Part shown: piece by piece, positions 14,649-26,664 of the stretch
Position numbering within the stretch: position 1 is the stretch's first letter
Layout of the letters: the number at the start of each line of letters is the position of its first letter
Assembly: GCA_025769875.1 (NCBI GenBank)
Contig: JAGFNK010000002.1
Coordinates: 310,001 to 374,000 of the forward strand
DNA from: Russula earlei
Lineage: Eukaryota; Basidiomycota; Agaricomycetes; Russulales; Russulaceae
Direction of reading: 5' to 3'
DNA: 64,000 nucleotides
Program-made: the position numbers and the translations under genes
The notes under the pieces: generated by a model
Seen by the model: only the letters and a program-made list of their open reading frames with translations
Told to the model about the DNA's origin: nothing
The model's database searches: none

Positions 14649-16729
14649 ATGCCTTCGATCCATCTTCACGATGAACTTGCTCAGGTACATGACAGAGTGG
14701 TAGTCAACACACGGTTTGGTCCTGTAACTGGTGGTAGAGCAAGGAATGGCGCTGCGGTATTCCTTGGTAAGAACATTCAAATTGCCAATGGTGAACCTAT
14801 CCGACACTACACGATTGAACGTTCAGAGATACCTTACGCCCTCCCGCCTGGCAGATTTGAGAATCCAACTCCCCTCCCTTCAGGATTTCGCTACCAGGAC
14901 AGGGCTTACATCACGGAGAGTTCTTGTCAGTGCAGATGGTTCAATCCGCTAAAAGTTTAGTGGGCATTGACTTCTGCTCAGACGCAGTACAACCTACGAA
15001 CGACGGTCAAGCCGCTGGTATGTATAAATCTGACCATTTGTCTCTACGTTTATGAGCAACGGTCGAATCAACCAGGCATACCATTTCGAGACATGGCTGG
15101 CTTCGGAGAGCCAACCGAGAACTCGTACGACGGGCGTGCAATTCCCTAATGATCGTGCACTTATGTGTTTGAAGGTTCTTTTTAAATATTGTTGCTCCTC
15201 CGTCGTTCCCTGTGCAATCCAATTTCGCTGTCAAGATATATATCCACGGCGGGTTCGCCTCGCGCATCCACTGCCTTGGAAAGTTGCTGATCGGCACGTT
15301 TGTGAGGCAGTTTCCTCCAGTTCGGATCCCCACATAGCTTGGGTAGTCAGGCCCAGTACATAGCTGCCGAGCGCTCTGAAATCTGGGTCCACATTGGCTA
15401 TCGCCTTTCCGCTTTCGGATTTCTCGCCTGTGACAACCCCCGAATCGAGGGAAATTTTGGCTTCAAAGACCAGTGGGTAGCCTTAGAGTGGATTCGCGAT
15501 AACATCAGCGCATTTGGAGGTGAGATAGATGGTCTAGCAGGCATCTTGAGCTCTTACTTTTCTGCTTTACCCTTCAACACAACAGGGGATCCAGGGAATA
15601 TTCAGCTCACCGGCTTATCAGCAGGCAAGTGTTACGACCTTTACGGAGTCCATCTAAGCGTGACCTGGGAAATCGTAGGCGCCCACTCAGTTCATCAATT
15701 ATTACACCACGCTTCGCGATTGCCGCCTGGAGTGAAGGCGCCATTTACGTCGGCTATGCTGCAGTCGAACGCGATAGCGTAGGGCATTTGTGTTACCTCG
15801 AGCATGCATCGGGACTTACGCTGCGTGGTTTCTAGGACGAATCCCAAACTATTGAATGAGCTACGTCCTCAGTTTGTGGCACTTTCTCGTGCCCTGGGAT
15901 TAGATCCAGACGCCCCAGAAACACTTAGCGTTTTACGCGATCCCCAGCAGACGAGCTGGCAATCCATTACTGACCTGATCTGTTCCGAGAAGTTGGGGCC
16001 GTATGGCACGTTCAGGGGATGTTTGGATGGCACCTGGCTATCAGACTTGCCGGATCCCATGACTTGGCAGCGTACTGGAGGTCTGGCCCGGGGACTTCTA
16101 GAGCACGGGGTGCGCAACGTCATCACTGGAGATCTCTCTGAGGAATGGTACCTCTACTCAATCGCCCACCCAATTAAGCGTAATCAGGACATCCAGGAGA
16201 ATCTGGAAAGATATTACTCACCTGATATCGTTCAGAGATTGATCGAGCTTTATGGGAGACCTGCCGACGATGCTAAGGTCGAAGACCTGGAGAAGCGGTT
16301 TGGCATCATCCTCAGTGCAGGCCAAGTGCACCTGCCCGTTCGGCTTCTCCACAGAGATCTCCTACAAGCGGACTATCCAACATTCAGATACACCATCAAG
16401 TGGACGCCGGAGCAGGCACGTCCGAACGGTAATCTAACTAATGTGCGATGGGTAAATTTTGCTCAGCTGATCCCTTAGGCTACGTAACGCATGGCACAGA
16501 TAGGATACTTTGGGCGTTTCGTACACCAGAATTGACCGCCACCCAGGCACAGACGGCCCGTGCTTGGCTCGATGCGATTGATTGCGCAACGCAAGAACTA
16601 GGAGACCCTGTCAAACGCGGGTTGAGGGAAGTTTTGGCGCTTCGAGCTGACAAGGGCATTGAATGGACTGTGGATGAGAACTGGGATGATGCTATGAGGA
16701 TGAGGAAGTTGCTTCCTAGGGAACTATGA
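14649..16729 (+). CDS. type-B carboxylesterase/lipase
   Basis: Alpha/beta-hydrolase of the COesterase family. It begins MPSIHLHDELAQVHDRVVVN, then FGPVTGGRARNGAAVFL and IPYALPPGRFENPTPLPSGF. The oxyanion-hole motif is VKIYIHGGF, followed by AERSEIWVHIGYRLSAFGFL and NFGFKDQWVALEWIRDNISA. The nucleophile elbow reads IQLTGLSAG, so the serine sits in G-L-S-A-G rather than the usual G-E-S-A-G. A likely acid is in ITGDLSEEWYLY and the histidine in YVTHGTDRILWAF. It ends LLPREL and TGA at 16727-16729. There are about six introns, and one donor (GTTCGC, just after the HGG codons) is weak. No signal peptide is seen, so it is probably cytosolic. The substrate is unknown. Confidence 0.88.
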
Positions 16730-16795
16730 AGCAAGGTATTGGGGAACTATGTATTATTCCGACTGCACGGTGGAGTGCCGTAGCTATGAACTGCG

Positions 16796-18924
16796 CTATT
16801 TTTCTACGGAGGGGTCCTCCTCCAGAGATGGCTCACGGCTCACGTTACGTACAGGGCCCTTGAACCATTTTCGTGCAGAAATAACCCAAGACAGGGTAGC
16901 ATAAATGAACACGGTCATGATGATGACCACCGCGTAGTCTGAATAGCAAGGGTTATGAAGGACGTAAGGGAAAGCAGTAGGAAACTCACTCATATTCTTC
17001 GCCGTCGTAGGTCGCACGGTCGGGAACACCAGCAAAACGTTGATAAAGGTGACCCATGCGACAGCAATTGCACCGACAGGAAGATACCACTTTCCTAGAG
17101 AAAACTCCCCAGGAACCAGCCTGTCGCGTCCAGATGTGATACGAAGGAAGATGGGCGTCGCGTAAGACGTATAGAGCCCGATAACAGACGCGCTAGAATG
17201 ATGGAAATCTGTGTCAAATTAGGATATGAACGGGAAGTAATGAAACATCACCCTGCCAAAGAGCTGAGTGCGGCAGAACTGAAACCAAAGAGGCCGCACA
17301 CAGCGGCGCCGAACATGACAAGCCAGACAGCGTTCACAGGAGTCTGAGTATACGGATTGATCTGTTTCCACCATCGCGAGCCAGGGAGGGCGTTATCGCG
17401 TGCGAACGCAAAGACAACGCGAGATGCATCCACGCCTTGCGCAGCGCCTGTCGCAAACTGCTGGGACTTGAACCTACCTGGTTGACCTCAGCAATATATT
17501 TCTCTTACCTGTACGACAATAATGAGACTCCATATAGCGAGCATCCCGTGCTTGCCGATAGCGTTGAAAATCAGCTGGCCCATTGGCAGCGGGAGGGTAG
17601 TGGCCAGGAGATCGGGCACTGAGGTCGTCGCGAACGAGGCCGCGATGTAAACTAGCCAGCCAAAGAATTGCGTTCCTGCTACGGCAACAATGATGGCGAT
17701 TGGAGCCGCTCGGGCAGCTCCGGTGACTTCCTCGGAAACGTGCGCAGCCGAGTCGTCTGTTATAAGATGTCATCGCGTGAGGTCGGCCTCTGTCGTTATA
17801 GTCAAGAATGACTAACATCCCGTTAGCGTCCACATTACAGAGGTAAAGGCCAAGAGAAACGCCCAGCCATCTTTGCAAAGTCAGTTTCAGGAACATGACG
17901 GGAAGGAAGAGCTTACTATTGGTCCATCCGGTGTTGTTCTCAAACAAAGTAAACGCGTCCTTCGCCGAGACCGTCTGTCCCGATGGGCTGACAAACAAAA
18001 TGACTGCGGTCGCGATGGTCGTTCCAACTGGGCGGAATCGAGTAAGGAGGTGTTATCAGGACGGAAGGTGGTGGCAGCTCACTATTCAGAACAACATAAC
18101 CTAAGTTCAACCTCGCCACGATACGAGTGGCAGCGGAGCAGACAACGCCATGAAAGATTAAAATGGCTACAAGGATTCCGTACGTCGCCCCAGAGCTAAG
18201 CACAACAGCTCCATTGGAGCCCACCGTGATTCCGGTAGTGATCATTTGAGCACTGGAGTACATATTAAATTCGAGGATCAAATCGCCAAAATGAAGGTTA
18301 AGACTGACCAGGTATAGTCGATAGAGCAGACAAGGGCAACTTGACCTGTCACATTCGCCCAGCCGGTGATCCAACTAGCCAATGGAGCATACTTTGGCGG
18401 TGCCAATTTAGCTGAAAAATAGTAAAGCCCAGCGCTTGTACTTCGCGGATTTCAGCTATTAAGTCAAGATAACAAATGCAAAGAGGTTGCTTACGGCATG
18501 GCAGAAGTTAACTCGGCGAGAGACGCTGCGACACACAGAACAAACGGACAAGGGATGAACCAGCCCCAGATCATGCCAACATGTCCACCTTGTTAAGAAA
18601 ATGAAATGATTATGAAGTATCCAATACCGGAAAGGAATCATTACCTGCGGCTAGAGGAAAAGAGAGGGTTGAGGACACAGAGGCAACGACGCCCATGATT
18701 GAAAAGGCGAATGCCACCGTCTCTATAAGCTGCTCTTCATAAGCGTCAAGTGACAAAATGTCGCAGAGATCGCCCACAGAGAATTCCCGCTTGAATTCGG
18801 CCTTATAGCCTAGCTTTGCCAGTAGGACGTTATCTGTTCGCCGAATAATCTCTACGCTCTTCGCATCGGGATGCACCGAGGCGACATCATTTGATATATA
18901 ATTCTTCTCTTCATCCGCGGACAT
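16796..18924 (-). CDS. APC-superfamily amino-acid/GABA permease
   Basis: Start MSADEEKNYISNDVASVHPD at 18924. A cytosolic N-terminus containing LAKLGYKAEFKREFSV is followed by about 12 membrane helices across many small exons. The first is VETVAFAFSIMGVVASVSST, followed by AGGHVGMIWGWFIPC, and the family marker LTGYDSAAHVSEEV is present. VVFAFARDNALPGSRWW and NAVWLVMFGAAVCGLFGFSS come next, then the last helix pair and the acidic tail SREPSLEEDPSVEK. This is the amino-acid/choline/GABA permease family (UGA4, HNM1-like) that imports amino acids, choline or GABA across the plasma or vacuolar membrane with protons. The substrate cannot be read from sequence. Confidence 0.9.
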
Positions 18925-19778
18925 GGTGGACAGTGGAGGAAAGACGATGGGAGATCAAAGCAGACGTGAAATCGCAAAACCAGGACAGACTAAATATGTG
19001 GGCGTAATCAAATCTGAAGGATGCGTTTCCCACACCAGGAAGCAATTAGCGGGATAGCGTCCTTGAAGTACGAAAGGGCGCTTGAAAGCCGCAAAGCCGA
19101 AGCAATTTGTAACTAGAAAAGTCTAGTCTAAAAAAGGCACTTTCAAAAATCCAGAGAATGGGCGTCGTTCAAGGGTTTCGTTGGGTCACCTGAGACACAG
19201 AACTTGCGGCAAGCAACGATACGAGCCCGTATGCCCCACGTGATACAGCCAGCGTGGTCAATGTATTGCATTAAAACTGGTTCGGGCATCAGATGTTGAC
19301 GCGTGCCTAGAGGGGCCGTGTGAAGAGATAAGGGGCCGAGTTACGTTGAGGAGCCTGACGCCGAGGAGAAGACCCTCCCCAAAAACAGGTAAGTTTGAGA
19401 TTTGATTCTGAACAGGTTGCGCCAAGCTAGCATCCTTCCTCCGCAAACCGCACTAAAAACGGATGGTCGGGGAATCTGCGTTTGGGTAGCATTCAGACCC
19501 ATATTCAGTTGAAAGTGTCATGGAGGAACCGTATTCTCCAATTGGCCCAAAGTTGCCGATAGAATCTCGGCCTCCTATGGTTAAGAGTAGGGTACCAATT
19601 CACCATGGTAACAACAATGACCATTGTCGTTGTTGTGAGTGAGGCGAATGGGTGTTGGTGTTAGCTTAGCTATCAATTCAACGCCTTGACCGGACCGGAA
19701 GTGTCTTTGGCCCGGTCCGATGTCCCGCTACCTTCAGGTGGTGTGGTGACCCTGGCAGGAGGAACGCAGGAGAAAGTG
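18925..19778. other. intergenic region between permease and MGM101 (both promoters)
   Basis: An 854-base gap between divergent genes and the largest divergent gap in the window. No open frame is credible. The MGM101 reading frame stays open upstream to about 19686 but has no ATG there, so that part is treated as 5' leader. A short CAACAATGACCATTGTCGTTGTTG inverted repeat (19611-19637) could form a hairpin or bind a dimeric regulator of either gene. Confidence 0.4.
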
Positions 19779-20795
19779 ATGTTTCATCATCTTCTCGGTA
19801 GCTTCAGAGCCGCCGGATTGCCATTCCCTGCGGTCTTTCCCATCCGCACCTACGTTGCGGTGGGAGGTAGGTCTTCTTTCAGACCCTCTTTAGTCAACAA
19901 GACCCCACCTGCCGCCGCCCGAGTTAACACTACTCCAGTCAACTCTACTAAGGGCAATCCCGAAAAAGTAGACACCACCGCAAGCGAGATTGAAGCTGAC
20001 ATTGCTGCCCAGAGTGAGATCATTAACGACACTCCCATCGAGAGCATCCCCTCATCTGGCGCATTGATCGTCCCCCCGCTTCTGGACGCCCCTCCCACGG
20101 GCAGTAGCGCAGACTGGTCGCGCAGCTATCATGGCCTATCCGCCCAACCGTTCCCTCTGGAGGTAGCTGACATCCTTCAGGCTGCGATCGACCCTCTCGA
20201 TATCGAAATGAAACCTGGTCTGTCTTTTCGGAGGCTATCTGTGACTGCCGTTTTTACTGACGAAGTCTTATTCTCAAGACGGCATGATCTATCTTCCAGA
20301 AATTAAGTATCGCAGAATCTTGAACAGGGCTTTCGGTCCCGGTGGCTGGGGCCTGGCCCCTCGTAGCGAAACGAACGTGAGTCCGAAGATAGTCAGCCGA
20401 GAGTATGCTCTGGTTTGCCTTGGACGGTGCGTGAAGACGTGTCTAAAAGGTGTCAGACTTGCGAACCTGGTTTCTTTTTCAGGCTTGTTGCTATTGCCCG
20501 CGGGGAACAAGAGTATTTCGACCCCTCTGGAATTCCTACCGCAACAGAGGCATGTAAAAGCAATGCCCTTATGCGTTGTTGCAAAGACCTCGGGGTCGCC
20601 AGTGAGCTTTGGGATCCCCGATTCATCCGTGAATTCAAAAAAGAATATTGCGTGGAGGTGTATGCGGAACATGTTCCTACCAAGAAAAAGTACGCCCTTC
20701 CGAAATTTCACGTCTCTTTTCTGACATCCTTCGAAAGACGCAAGCTTTGGCGTCGCAAGGACCAACCGAAGTTCGAGTATCCTTTCAAAGAGTAG
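19779..20795 (+). CDS. MGM101: mitochondrial genome maintenance protein Mgm101
   Basis: Rad52-like single-strand DNA-annealing protein that keeps mitochondrial nucleoids intact. The ATG at 19779 gives [20 protein letters not shown], a plausible presequence, then a Pro/Ser/Thr-rich linker. The conserved core follows: [91 protein letters not shown] and [20 protein letters not shown]. It ends [10 protein letters not shown] and stop at 20793-20795. There are two introns, at about 20220-20278 and 20427-20483. Total is about 300 residues. Assignment rests on the near-complete core domain. Confidence 0.95.
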
Positions 20796-20985
20796 ATAAC
20801 ATCTCCACGTCCCTCATCTATACGTCATTCTCCAAGTTCTTCGCGTTCAATGTTATCATACGAGACAGAACACCGTTGAGAGACAAAGTCCCTATTATAG
20901 TTTGCTACAAATACAAGACACAAAAACAATCCGCGACGGTCGACTTGAGCGATTTTCGGTGCTGAGCGTTGCTTACTCGACATTG

Positions 20986-22149
20986 TTACTTCTTGCCTTT
21001 TTTCCTCTTCCCCTTCGCTGGCGTAGCGTTGCTCGCAGAAGGTTCGACAGCCGTGCTCAAACCAGTCGCCGTCGATTGGGCATTGGGAGGGGCCACGGGG
21101 TCCGTTTTGGCGATTACTGGCTTCGGTCCACGGTGAAAGAACGTCATGAGAAGACTACCGAGAACGCCAGTCAAGATGTAGAGCAGCCATCGAGGGATGA
21201 TACGGATGATGTTGTAGCACTTGGTCATGACGATAGCTTGCCATTCCATCACCATTTCCCTAAATAATGCCAAGTCACCAACCCCACGCGCAAGAGTCCG
21301 AAGAAGCACACCTGCTTCCACCAGGGGCGAAGGTGGTTTGCCATGGTGGTGTGTGTTCCCACATCCCAGACTTAAGATGTTCGTGCAACGATTCAGCTCT
21401 CAATCGGATCTGGGTAGCGCGCCAAAATCGAAGCGTTTTCCCTCTGTCGGACACTGCAACCAGGACAGGTGGGCTATGCGAAAATCTGACATTAATAGAG
21501 GAAATCGGAGGGCGAACGGGGAGATGTACCTCCAGACGGCCCATTTAGTGGTAATATAGGTTACATTCATATAGTCGATGCGACCCCAACGAACATTGGG
21601 CAGGTCGTTTTCGATCAGTGTTATGTTATAAGCCTGGTCGAACTGTTTATCTGCATACAAGGACATTGCAGAGCCTTGGGCGGCTGCGGCCGTGCTGAAG
21701 AATCGGAGCAGCTCAATCAATATGGCTTCGACTTAATGTAGGAGGTCATCCTACATGATAATGAACCATACGCGCTCTTTCTCCTCTTCCGTTGTGAGCG
21801 CTTCGTTTACGATAAGGTCGTTGTAGTTATCGTCAGTGACAAGGGGGATACGGTTGTCCCATGTTTCTAAACCGGCTTGGGCAGCGTCCAAGCGTTCCGA
21901 GATATTAATGCCCAAACGATCGAAGAGCTGGGAAACAGGGCCGTTCGAGAGTATGTAGGAGAGACTGAAACGGGATTCGCCTGAGCGTGGCGGGGGCAAA
22001 GGGTTTGTCCCCGTCCCCGGCTCGTAAGCTGCGGCTGACGGGGCATCGGTAGGGATGGCTTGACCAGGAGACCAACCAGGGGAGAAGTATTGTGCATAAG
22101 AAGGCGCGACGAACGCGAGAGTGCCGAGGGCAAGCGCGTCCAGCCTCAT
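20986..22149 (-). CDS. thioredoxin-like ER membrane protein
   Basis: The signal peptide MRLDALALGTLAFVAPSYAQ starts at 22149. A luminal part follows: LGINISERLDAAQAGLETWD, IPLVTDDNYNDLIVNEALTT and EEEKERVWFII. Exon 2 reads SAMSLYADKQFDQAYNITLI, NDLPNVRWGRIDYMNVTYIT and YLV-VSDRGKTLRFWRATQIR, which is the thioredoxin-fold strand order of PDI-like proteins but without a CXXC pair. The C-terminal region has a membrane helix (RWLLYILTGVLGSLLMTFF) and the lysine-rich tail KGKRKKGKK, whose last residues could serve as a KKXX-like ER-retrieval signal. It is a conserved basidiomycete family. The biochemical role is not known, and lack of CXXC argues for a redox-inactive chaperone or adaptor. Confidence 0.65.
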
Positions 22150-22371
22150 GATGGTGAGCGGCGGACACGTCCAACAAGGTGGTTGGGCGTGCGGGATGTC
22201 CTCAACCGTGTGCAGACTTCGGGTTCCACTAGAGTGAGTAGGTAATCAAGACGTGATGCAGTGTCGTGTCTGTCACCGCCCGCTGCACGTCCACCGACCC
22301 ATTAGCAACGCTCCGCTGTATATTGTACCGAACCGTCCATGCAATCTTCTTCACTCTGCTAAGTTAACATC
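22150..22371. promoter_or_regulatory. 222-base divergent promoter
   Basis: Lies between the start codons of the thioredoxin-like membrane protein (minus) and KEX1 (plus). Both encode secretory-pathway proteins, so co-regulation is conceivable. No specific element is recognised. Confidence 0.35.
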
Positions 22372-24821
22372 ATGCTCTCCCCGCGCTGGTCAATTATTCT
22401 CTACGTTGTCTCTTTCTTTCTCCACTATCCACCCGTGTCAACTGCTCCTGCGGATAGTACGCGTTTTTATTGTCTCCCCGATGGCTCTGACACCCTTGGA
22501 CCATAAGTTCCCTCCGCAGCATCGTTCTATGTGCCCAACCTACCTGATCTTCACCAAGACCCACTTCATCCACTTCATATTTACGCTGGTCATCTAAATG
22601 CAGATCCTGCTGCAGCAAGATTGCCACCTACCACTGTCACGTCCCACCTCTACTTCGTACTTATCAAAGCTCGTCGTACCGCAGACAAAGAACGGATAAT
22701 TTTCTGGTTTAACGTGAGCGTCCGATGTATACCAGGTGCTATCAGTCCTTGACCTGTCTCACGCAGGGGGGTCCTGGGTGTTCATCATTTGATGGTCTCA
22801 TGATGGAAATTGGGCCGTGGCGTGTGGATGGAAAAGGTGGGTTTAAAGTAGTAGAAGGTGGCTGGGAAGAATACACTACGATGGTCTACAGTGAGTATCA
22901 ACGTTTTGGTATCTCTGTTTGGCGAATCGTAACTATCACATACAGTTGATCAACCTGCGGGTACCGGTTTCTCGTACACGAGTACAGATCGCTATGCGCA
23001 CGGTATAGCCGAGGTCGGCGTCATTTCACCTATCTTCCTGCCTCTTTCTGACACATCGTCCAGGCCACCGAACAGTTCCTGGAGTTTCTGCGTAATTTTT
23101 ATGCCGTGTTTCCGGAATACAAAACAATGGATGTGGGTTCACTCAATTTGATCGTTTGCCCTTGCACCTGTACTTACGGCACTGACCAGACCTACATCGC
23201 AGGCGAGAGTTTTGCTGGACAGTTCATTCCTTATTTTTGTGAGCCCGCATTTTCCAGTATATATAGAAGATACCCAAATTATTTAGCGGAGGGCGTCTTG
23301 AACTCAACCCTGGGTATTCCTCTCCGTGGATCGGCCATCGGGAATGGCTGGATCGATGCAAAACGACAATACCCGTCGTATCTCGACTATGCTGTGAAGC
23401 ATGGTTTAGTTGAGCTGGGTACAGCAGTAAGACGGCAAGCATTGCGCGAATCGACTAATGCTTACTAGCTCTTCTACCAGCAATACGAAAGAGGGAAGAA
23501 AGCGACCGACAAATGTGTTACTCGCTTAAAAGAGATAGAAGGAGAACCTATCCATGTCGACGAGTGTGAATCACTCATGCAAACGGTCGCCGATGAACCC
23601 GGCGGTGCAAAGTATGTCTTCTTGTAGTCCACTCGCTGCTCCTTACAAACAACTTTACCAGCGAGAAGGCAGGCCTATGTCTCAATATATACGACGTCCG
23701 TCTGAAAGACGATATACCAGCGTGTGGTATGAATTGGCCGTATGATCTCAAGAACATCACGTCGTATCTCCGAGTACGCTCGTTATCGCCGCATCAGGTT
23801 CTCGACCACTTATTCACCCAAACAGCGGCCCGATGTTGTGAGTGCTCTCCATGCCCAGGCCAAGTCAGAGGCTTGGGTTGAGTGCCTGGACCGGTTGCAT
23901 GGCCAAATGAAACAACGACTTGTCCCGTCTTCAGTCACGGTACTGCCTCGTGTGTTAGAAAAAATTCCTGTCTTGCTTTTCGCTGGAGACCAAGACTTGA
24001 TCTGTAATTACTTGGGGCAAGAAAGCCTTATCCAATCTTTGACTTGGAACGGAGGCACGGGTCTTGGAGTGCGTGCATGTTTTTTATTTTTCTTCGATAG
24101 TAAACCTGATTGCCTGTCAGGAAGTTGAAACTCTAACATGGACTGTTGGTGACACGCCCGCCGGCACGTGGGTTTCCTCGCGGAATCTGACATATGTGAA
24201 GGTAGTATTGACAATGTACACATTAATTGGCGCTAAATGGCCGATTTCCCCATAGATTTTCAACGCATCACATATGGCCGGGTACGACCAATTAAATGCA
24301 ACACACGATATGATGCTGCGGTTCATGGGCATGAACTTCTCTGCCATCACCGATGGGACAGCGCATATCCCGAGCAGCGTCGGGAATGATGTAAAACCTG
24401 CCTTCACCGAGAACAAGCTTGCATCAGCCGTACCTACACCTCCTACTCCCAAGACACCGGAACAGGATAAGGCGATGTGGGAAGGTATGATCAGTATCTC
24501 GAGCTCAGGACCCAGACTCACAGTCGCATAGCTTATTACAATGCTGGCTCAGCCGCAATCGTCCTTGTACTAATTCTCGGCGCCCTTGGTGCAGTCTTCT
24601 GGTGCCGTTTCCGCAGACGGCGGTTACTTGGATTGCGCAGTCCAAAGAATGAGGAAGAACATATACCATTGACCCAAAGTCTACCTACGGAGGAGGGCAG
24701 GGATTCATTAGATAATGGAATCAGCATACGAAAGGGTAAAGAGCGCGCGCTTGAGGTTGATCGTTCACCTATTTTTGACGTTGGCGACTCGGACGAGGAG
24801 AATGGTGAACGCACCCATTAG
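22372..24821 (+). CDS. KEX1: Kex1-type serine carboxypeptidase D of the Golgi
   Basis: Removes C-terminal Lys/Arg from peptides after Kex2 cleavage in the late Golgi. The signal peptide is [20 protein letters not shown]. Then come [33 protein letters not shown] and [16 protein letters not shown], where the catalytic serine is in G-E-S-F-A-G. The aspartate is in [13 protein letters not shown] and the histidine in [12 protein letters not shown] Thr/Pro-rich stalk leads to one membrane helix ([18 protein letters not shown]), a basic stop-transfer (RFRRRRL) and an acidic/Ser tail ending ENGERTH, with TAG at 24819-24821. The C-terminal helix distinguishes it from vacuolar carboxypeptidase Y. About ten introns; total is about 600 residues. 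Confidence 0.93.
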
Positions 24822-25396
24822 TGGACGAGGCATTCCTATCATAGAATACCCATTGATCCTAATGTTATTCTTTGAGTTGGAGTTGATAATCCCGACTATA
24901 TTTTGAATGATATATGTTCCAGAATTACGGAATATGAGATAACGAACATGTTCGCGTTATGGTTTCACTAAACCGTCAAGGTCACATAGTGACGAGATAC
25001 GGCAAGTCTAGGAATATAACGCTGCGCGGCTGCTCAGCATCAAGCCCTCTGCCTCGCCCTGCGAATCAACACCTCGCGGTGGACCCAGCAGCGCGGGACA
25101 GTCGAGAGCGAGCTGGAAGCAACCATGCTCCCTCTCGTGAGCGCCCGGAAGGGCACCTCGCTTCGTCGACCTGAATGGAGCGTCACCAGAAGAATTAAAC
25201 CCCCCTGCGCAGAAGCTGACGTTTCGTAAGGTCGAGCGAACACTTGGAGAGGGGGAGATTCGCTTTCGGTCCTTTTTATATCCGCGCGACAGTCGGGACT
25301 TGAATCCTTTTTTTTTTTTTTTTTTTTTTTCGCGCGCCACCAACGCGGGTTGGGCAGCAGCAGCCGCGCGTCTCATGGTCGATTGCACACCGTCGG
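24822..25396. other. intergenic region with a T23 tract upstream of SPC19
   Basis: A 575-base gap between KEX1 and SPC19. It has no supported reading frame. It carries a run of 23 T at 25308-25330, about 65 bases before the SPC19 start codon, in a place where fungal promoters often carry poly(dA:dT). Confidence 0.45.
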
Positions 25397-26208
25397 ATGT
25401 CATACTACGCGCCAAGGCAGTCCCGGTTATCGGTGCGACCAAGGCCACGGGAGTCGATTTTCCCCAGCGGCGCGGAATGGCACCGCACGGATCCTCAATC
25501 GTCCTTCAGCCCGGACCTCCTCGAGAGCGTCCAGGCCATGGAGGATTGCTGCGAAGAGGTAACGGGCGTCATCGTCCCTCCACCGCTTTAAAAACTTTCC
25601 TTCCTAATCATCATTTTGCCCTTCCCCTTCCCCCCCTCCCCCCCAGGCGTACGAGGCACAACAGATCCTAAGGGACGGCACTTTCGATCTTCCGCGTATC
25701 TCGCGGGTTTTGGACAACCAACGAGTGAGGAATGGCTCCGTCGGTGGCATGCATCTCCATGCTCAAGCATTCTCGTCCACAGGTGTTTCTGCTTGTGGAC
25801 GAGGGTACGGTTGAGAGGTACAAGGCCGACCTGACCGATGAGATCGAACCCCAAATCACGGAGCTGATATCCCGCGCTGAGAAAGGAATGAAGTCGTTAC
25901 AGAAGAAGCGTCTCGCGCTGCAAACAAAGGTGCCTTATTTCGCGTTATACGTGCCGTGGACGTACGATCGCCGAAAACCATCCCCCGCGTAGGTCGAAAC
26001 GGCTCATTCGAAGCCACGGTCGCGCCCGGCGCCCGGTGGGGCAAACCGACGCTTGCAGATGCTCGTAAAGCAGCGCGAACGGCTGGAGGTGCAGCTGCAG
26101 GAGCTGGAATCTGAGATGTTGACGAGGGTAGGTTGCAGGTCATCCACCACCCCGTCCGTTTCAGAACACTTACAGCCCACGTAGGAAGCAGCTCAGAAAC
26201 GGCGGTAG
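25397..26208 (+). CDS. SPC19: DASH complex subunit Spc19
   Basis: Part of the DASH/Dam1 ring that links kinetochores to spindle microtubules. Five exons can be placed exactly: 25397-25558, 25647-25724, 25783-25929, 25993-26127 and 26185-26208. All joins are in phase 0 and give 181 residues. Conserved blocks are LLESVQAMEDCCEEAYEAQQ, GTFDLPRISRVLDNQRVFLL and DEIEPQITELISRAEKGMKS, then a coiled coil LVKQRERLEVQLQELESEML and the end EAAQKRR. Length and the order of the N-terminal 'ME.C', the 'DFPRL'-like and the 'EI.P.I..L..RAE' elements match Spc19. Exon 2 is preceded by a C-rich intron tract. Confidence 0.85.
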
Positions 26209-26664
26209 GCTCGACAAGTAGATGGTCCGCACGACGAGACCATGCTGGTAATGACGGGAGAGAGGACAAGGCACGACGCCACGAGAATTGTGGTCTCGTC
26301 CTTTGCGCTCGTTGCCAGGATGTTGATCAGCGCGAGGAAGCGTAGCGACGCAGAAGTATTCTCCCATCCCGCGCGTGATTACCATAGTTGCTACGTACCA
26401 TTTTACGATACGAAATAGAAGCATGATAGCTGGTTACGCCTGTGCCAATAAGCTGGATATGTCCTTATGACCATGAATAAGGATCCAGTGGCAGGTCCTG
26501 GGGTCTATTTCATGGCCAAAGGCCGCACCTGGCTCATCTGCCCATGCCTTGCAAGTCTATCTACTCTAACTCTGCTGCACGTCAACACTTGTTTCAGGCC
26601 CTTACGAGTCAGCGCGATTATTCCCTGGTGCACAGTGCCCAATATTACAGTCGTAAGATTTGTG
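26209..26664. other. intergenic, possible unassigned exon
   Basis: Convergent gap between SPC19 and the NOL11-like gene. Around 26544-26695 one plus-strand frame reads HLFQALTSQRDYSLVHSAQY and onward, which looks protein-like but has no partner exon I can join and no family I recognise. It may be a small gene or chance. Confidence 0.25.

Noticed and set aside
19686..19778. Upstream extension of the MGM101 frame
   Set aside because: The frame is open but begins at TTG with no ATG; the first ATG at 19779 gives a good mitochondrial presequence.
10575..26208. Possible functional cluster of spindle and kinetochore genes
   Set aside because: The GCP gene and SPC19 are separated by esterase, permease, mitochondrial and Golgi genes, so no cluster is supported.
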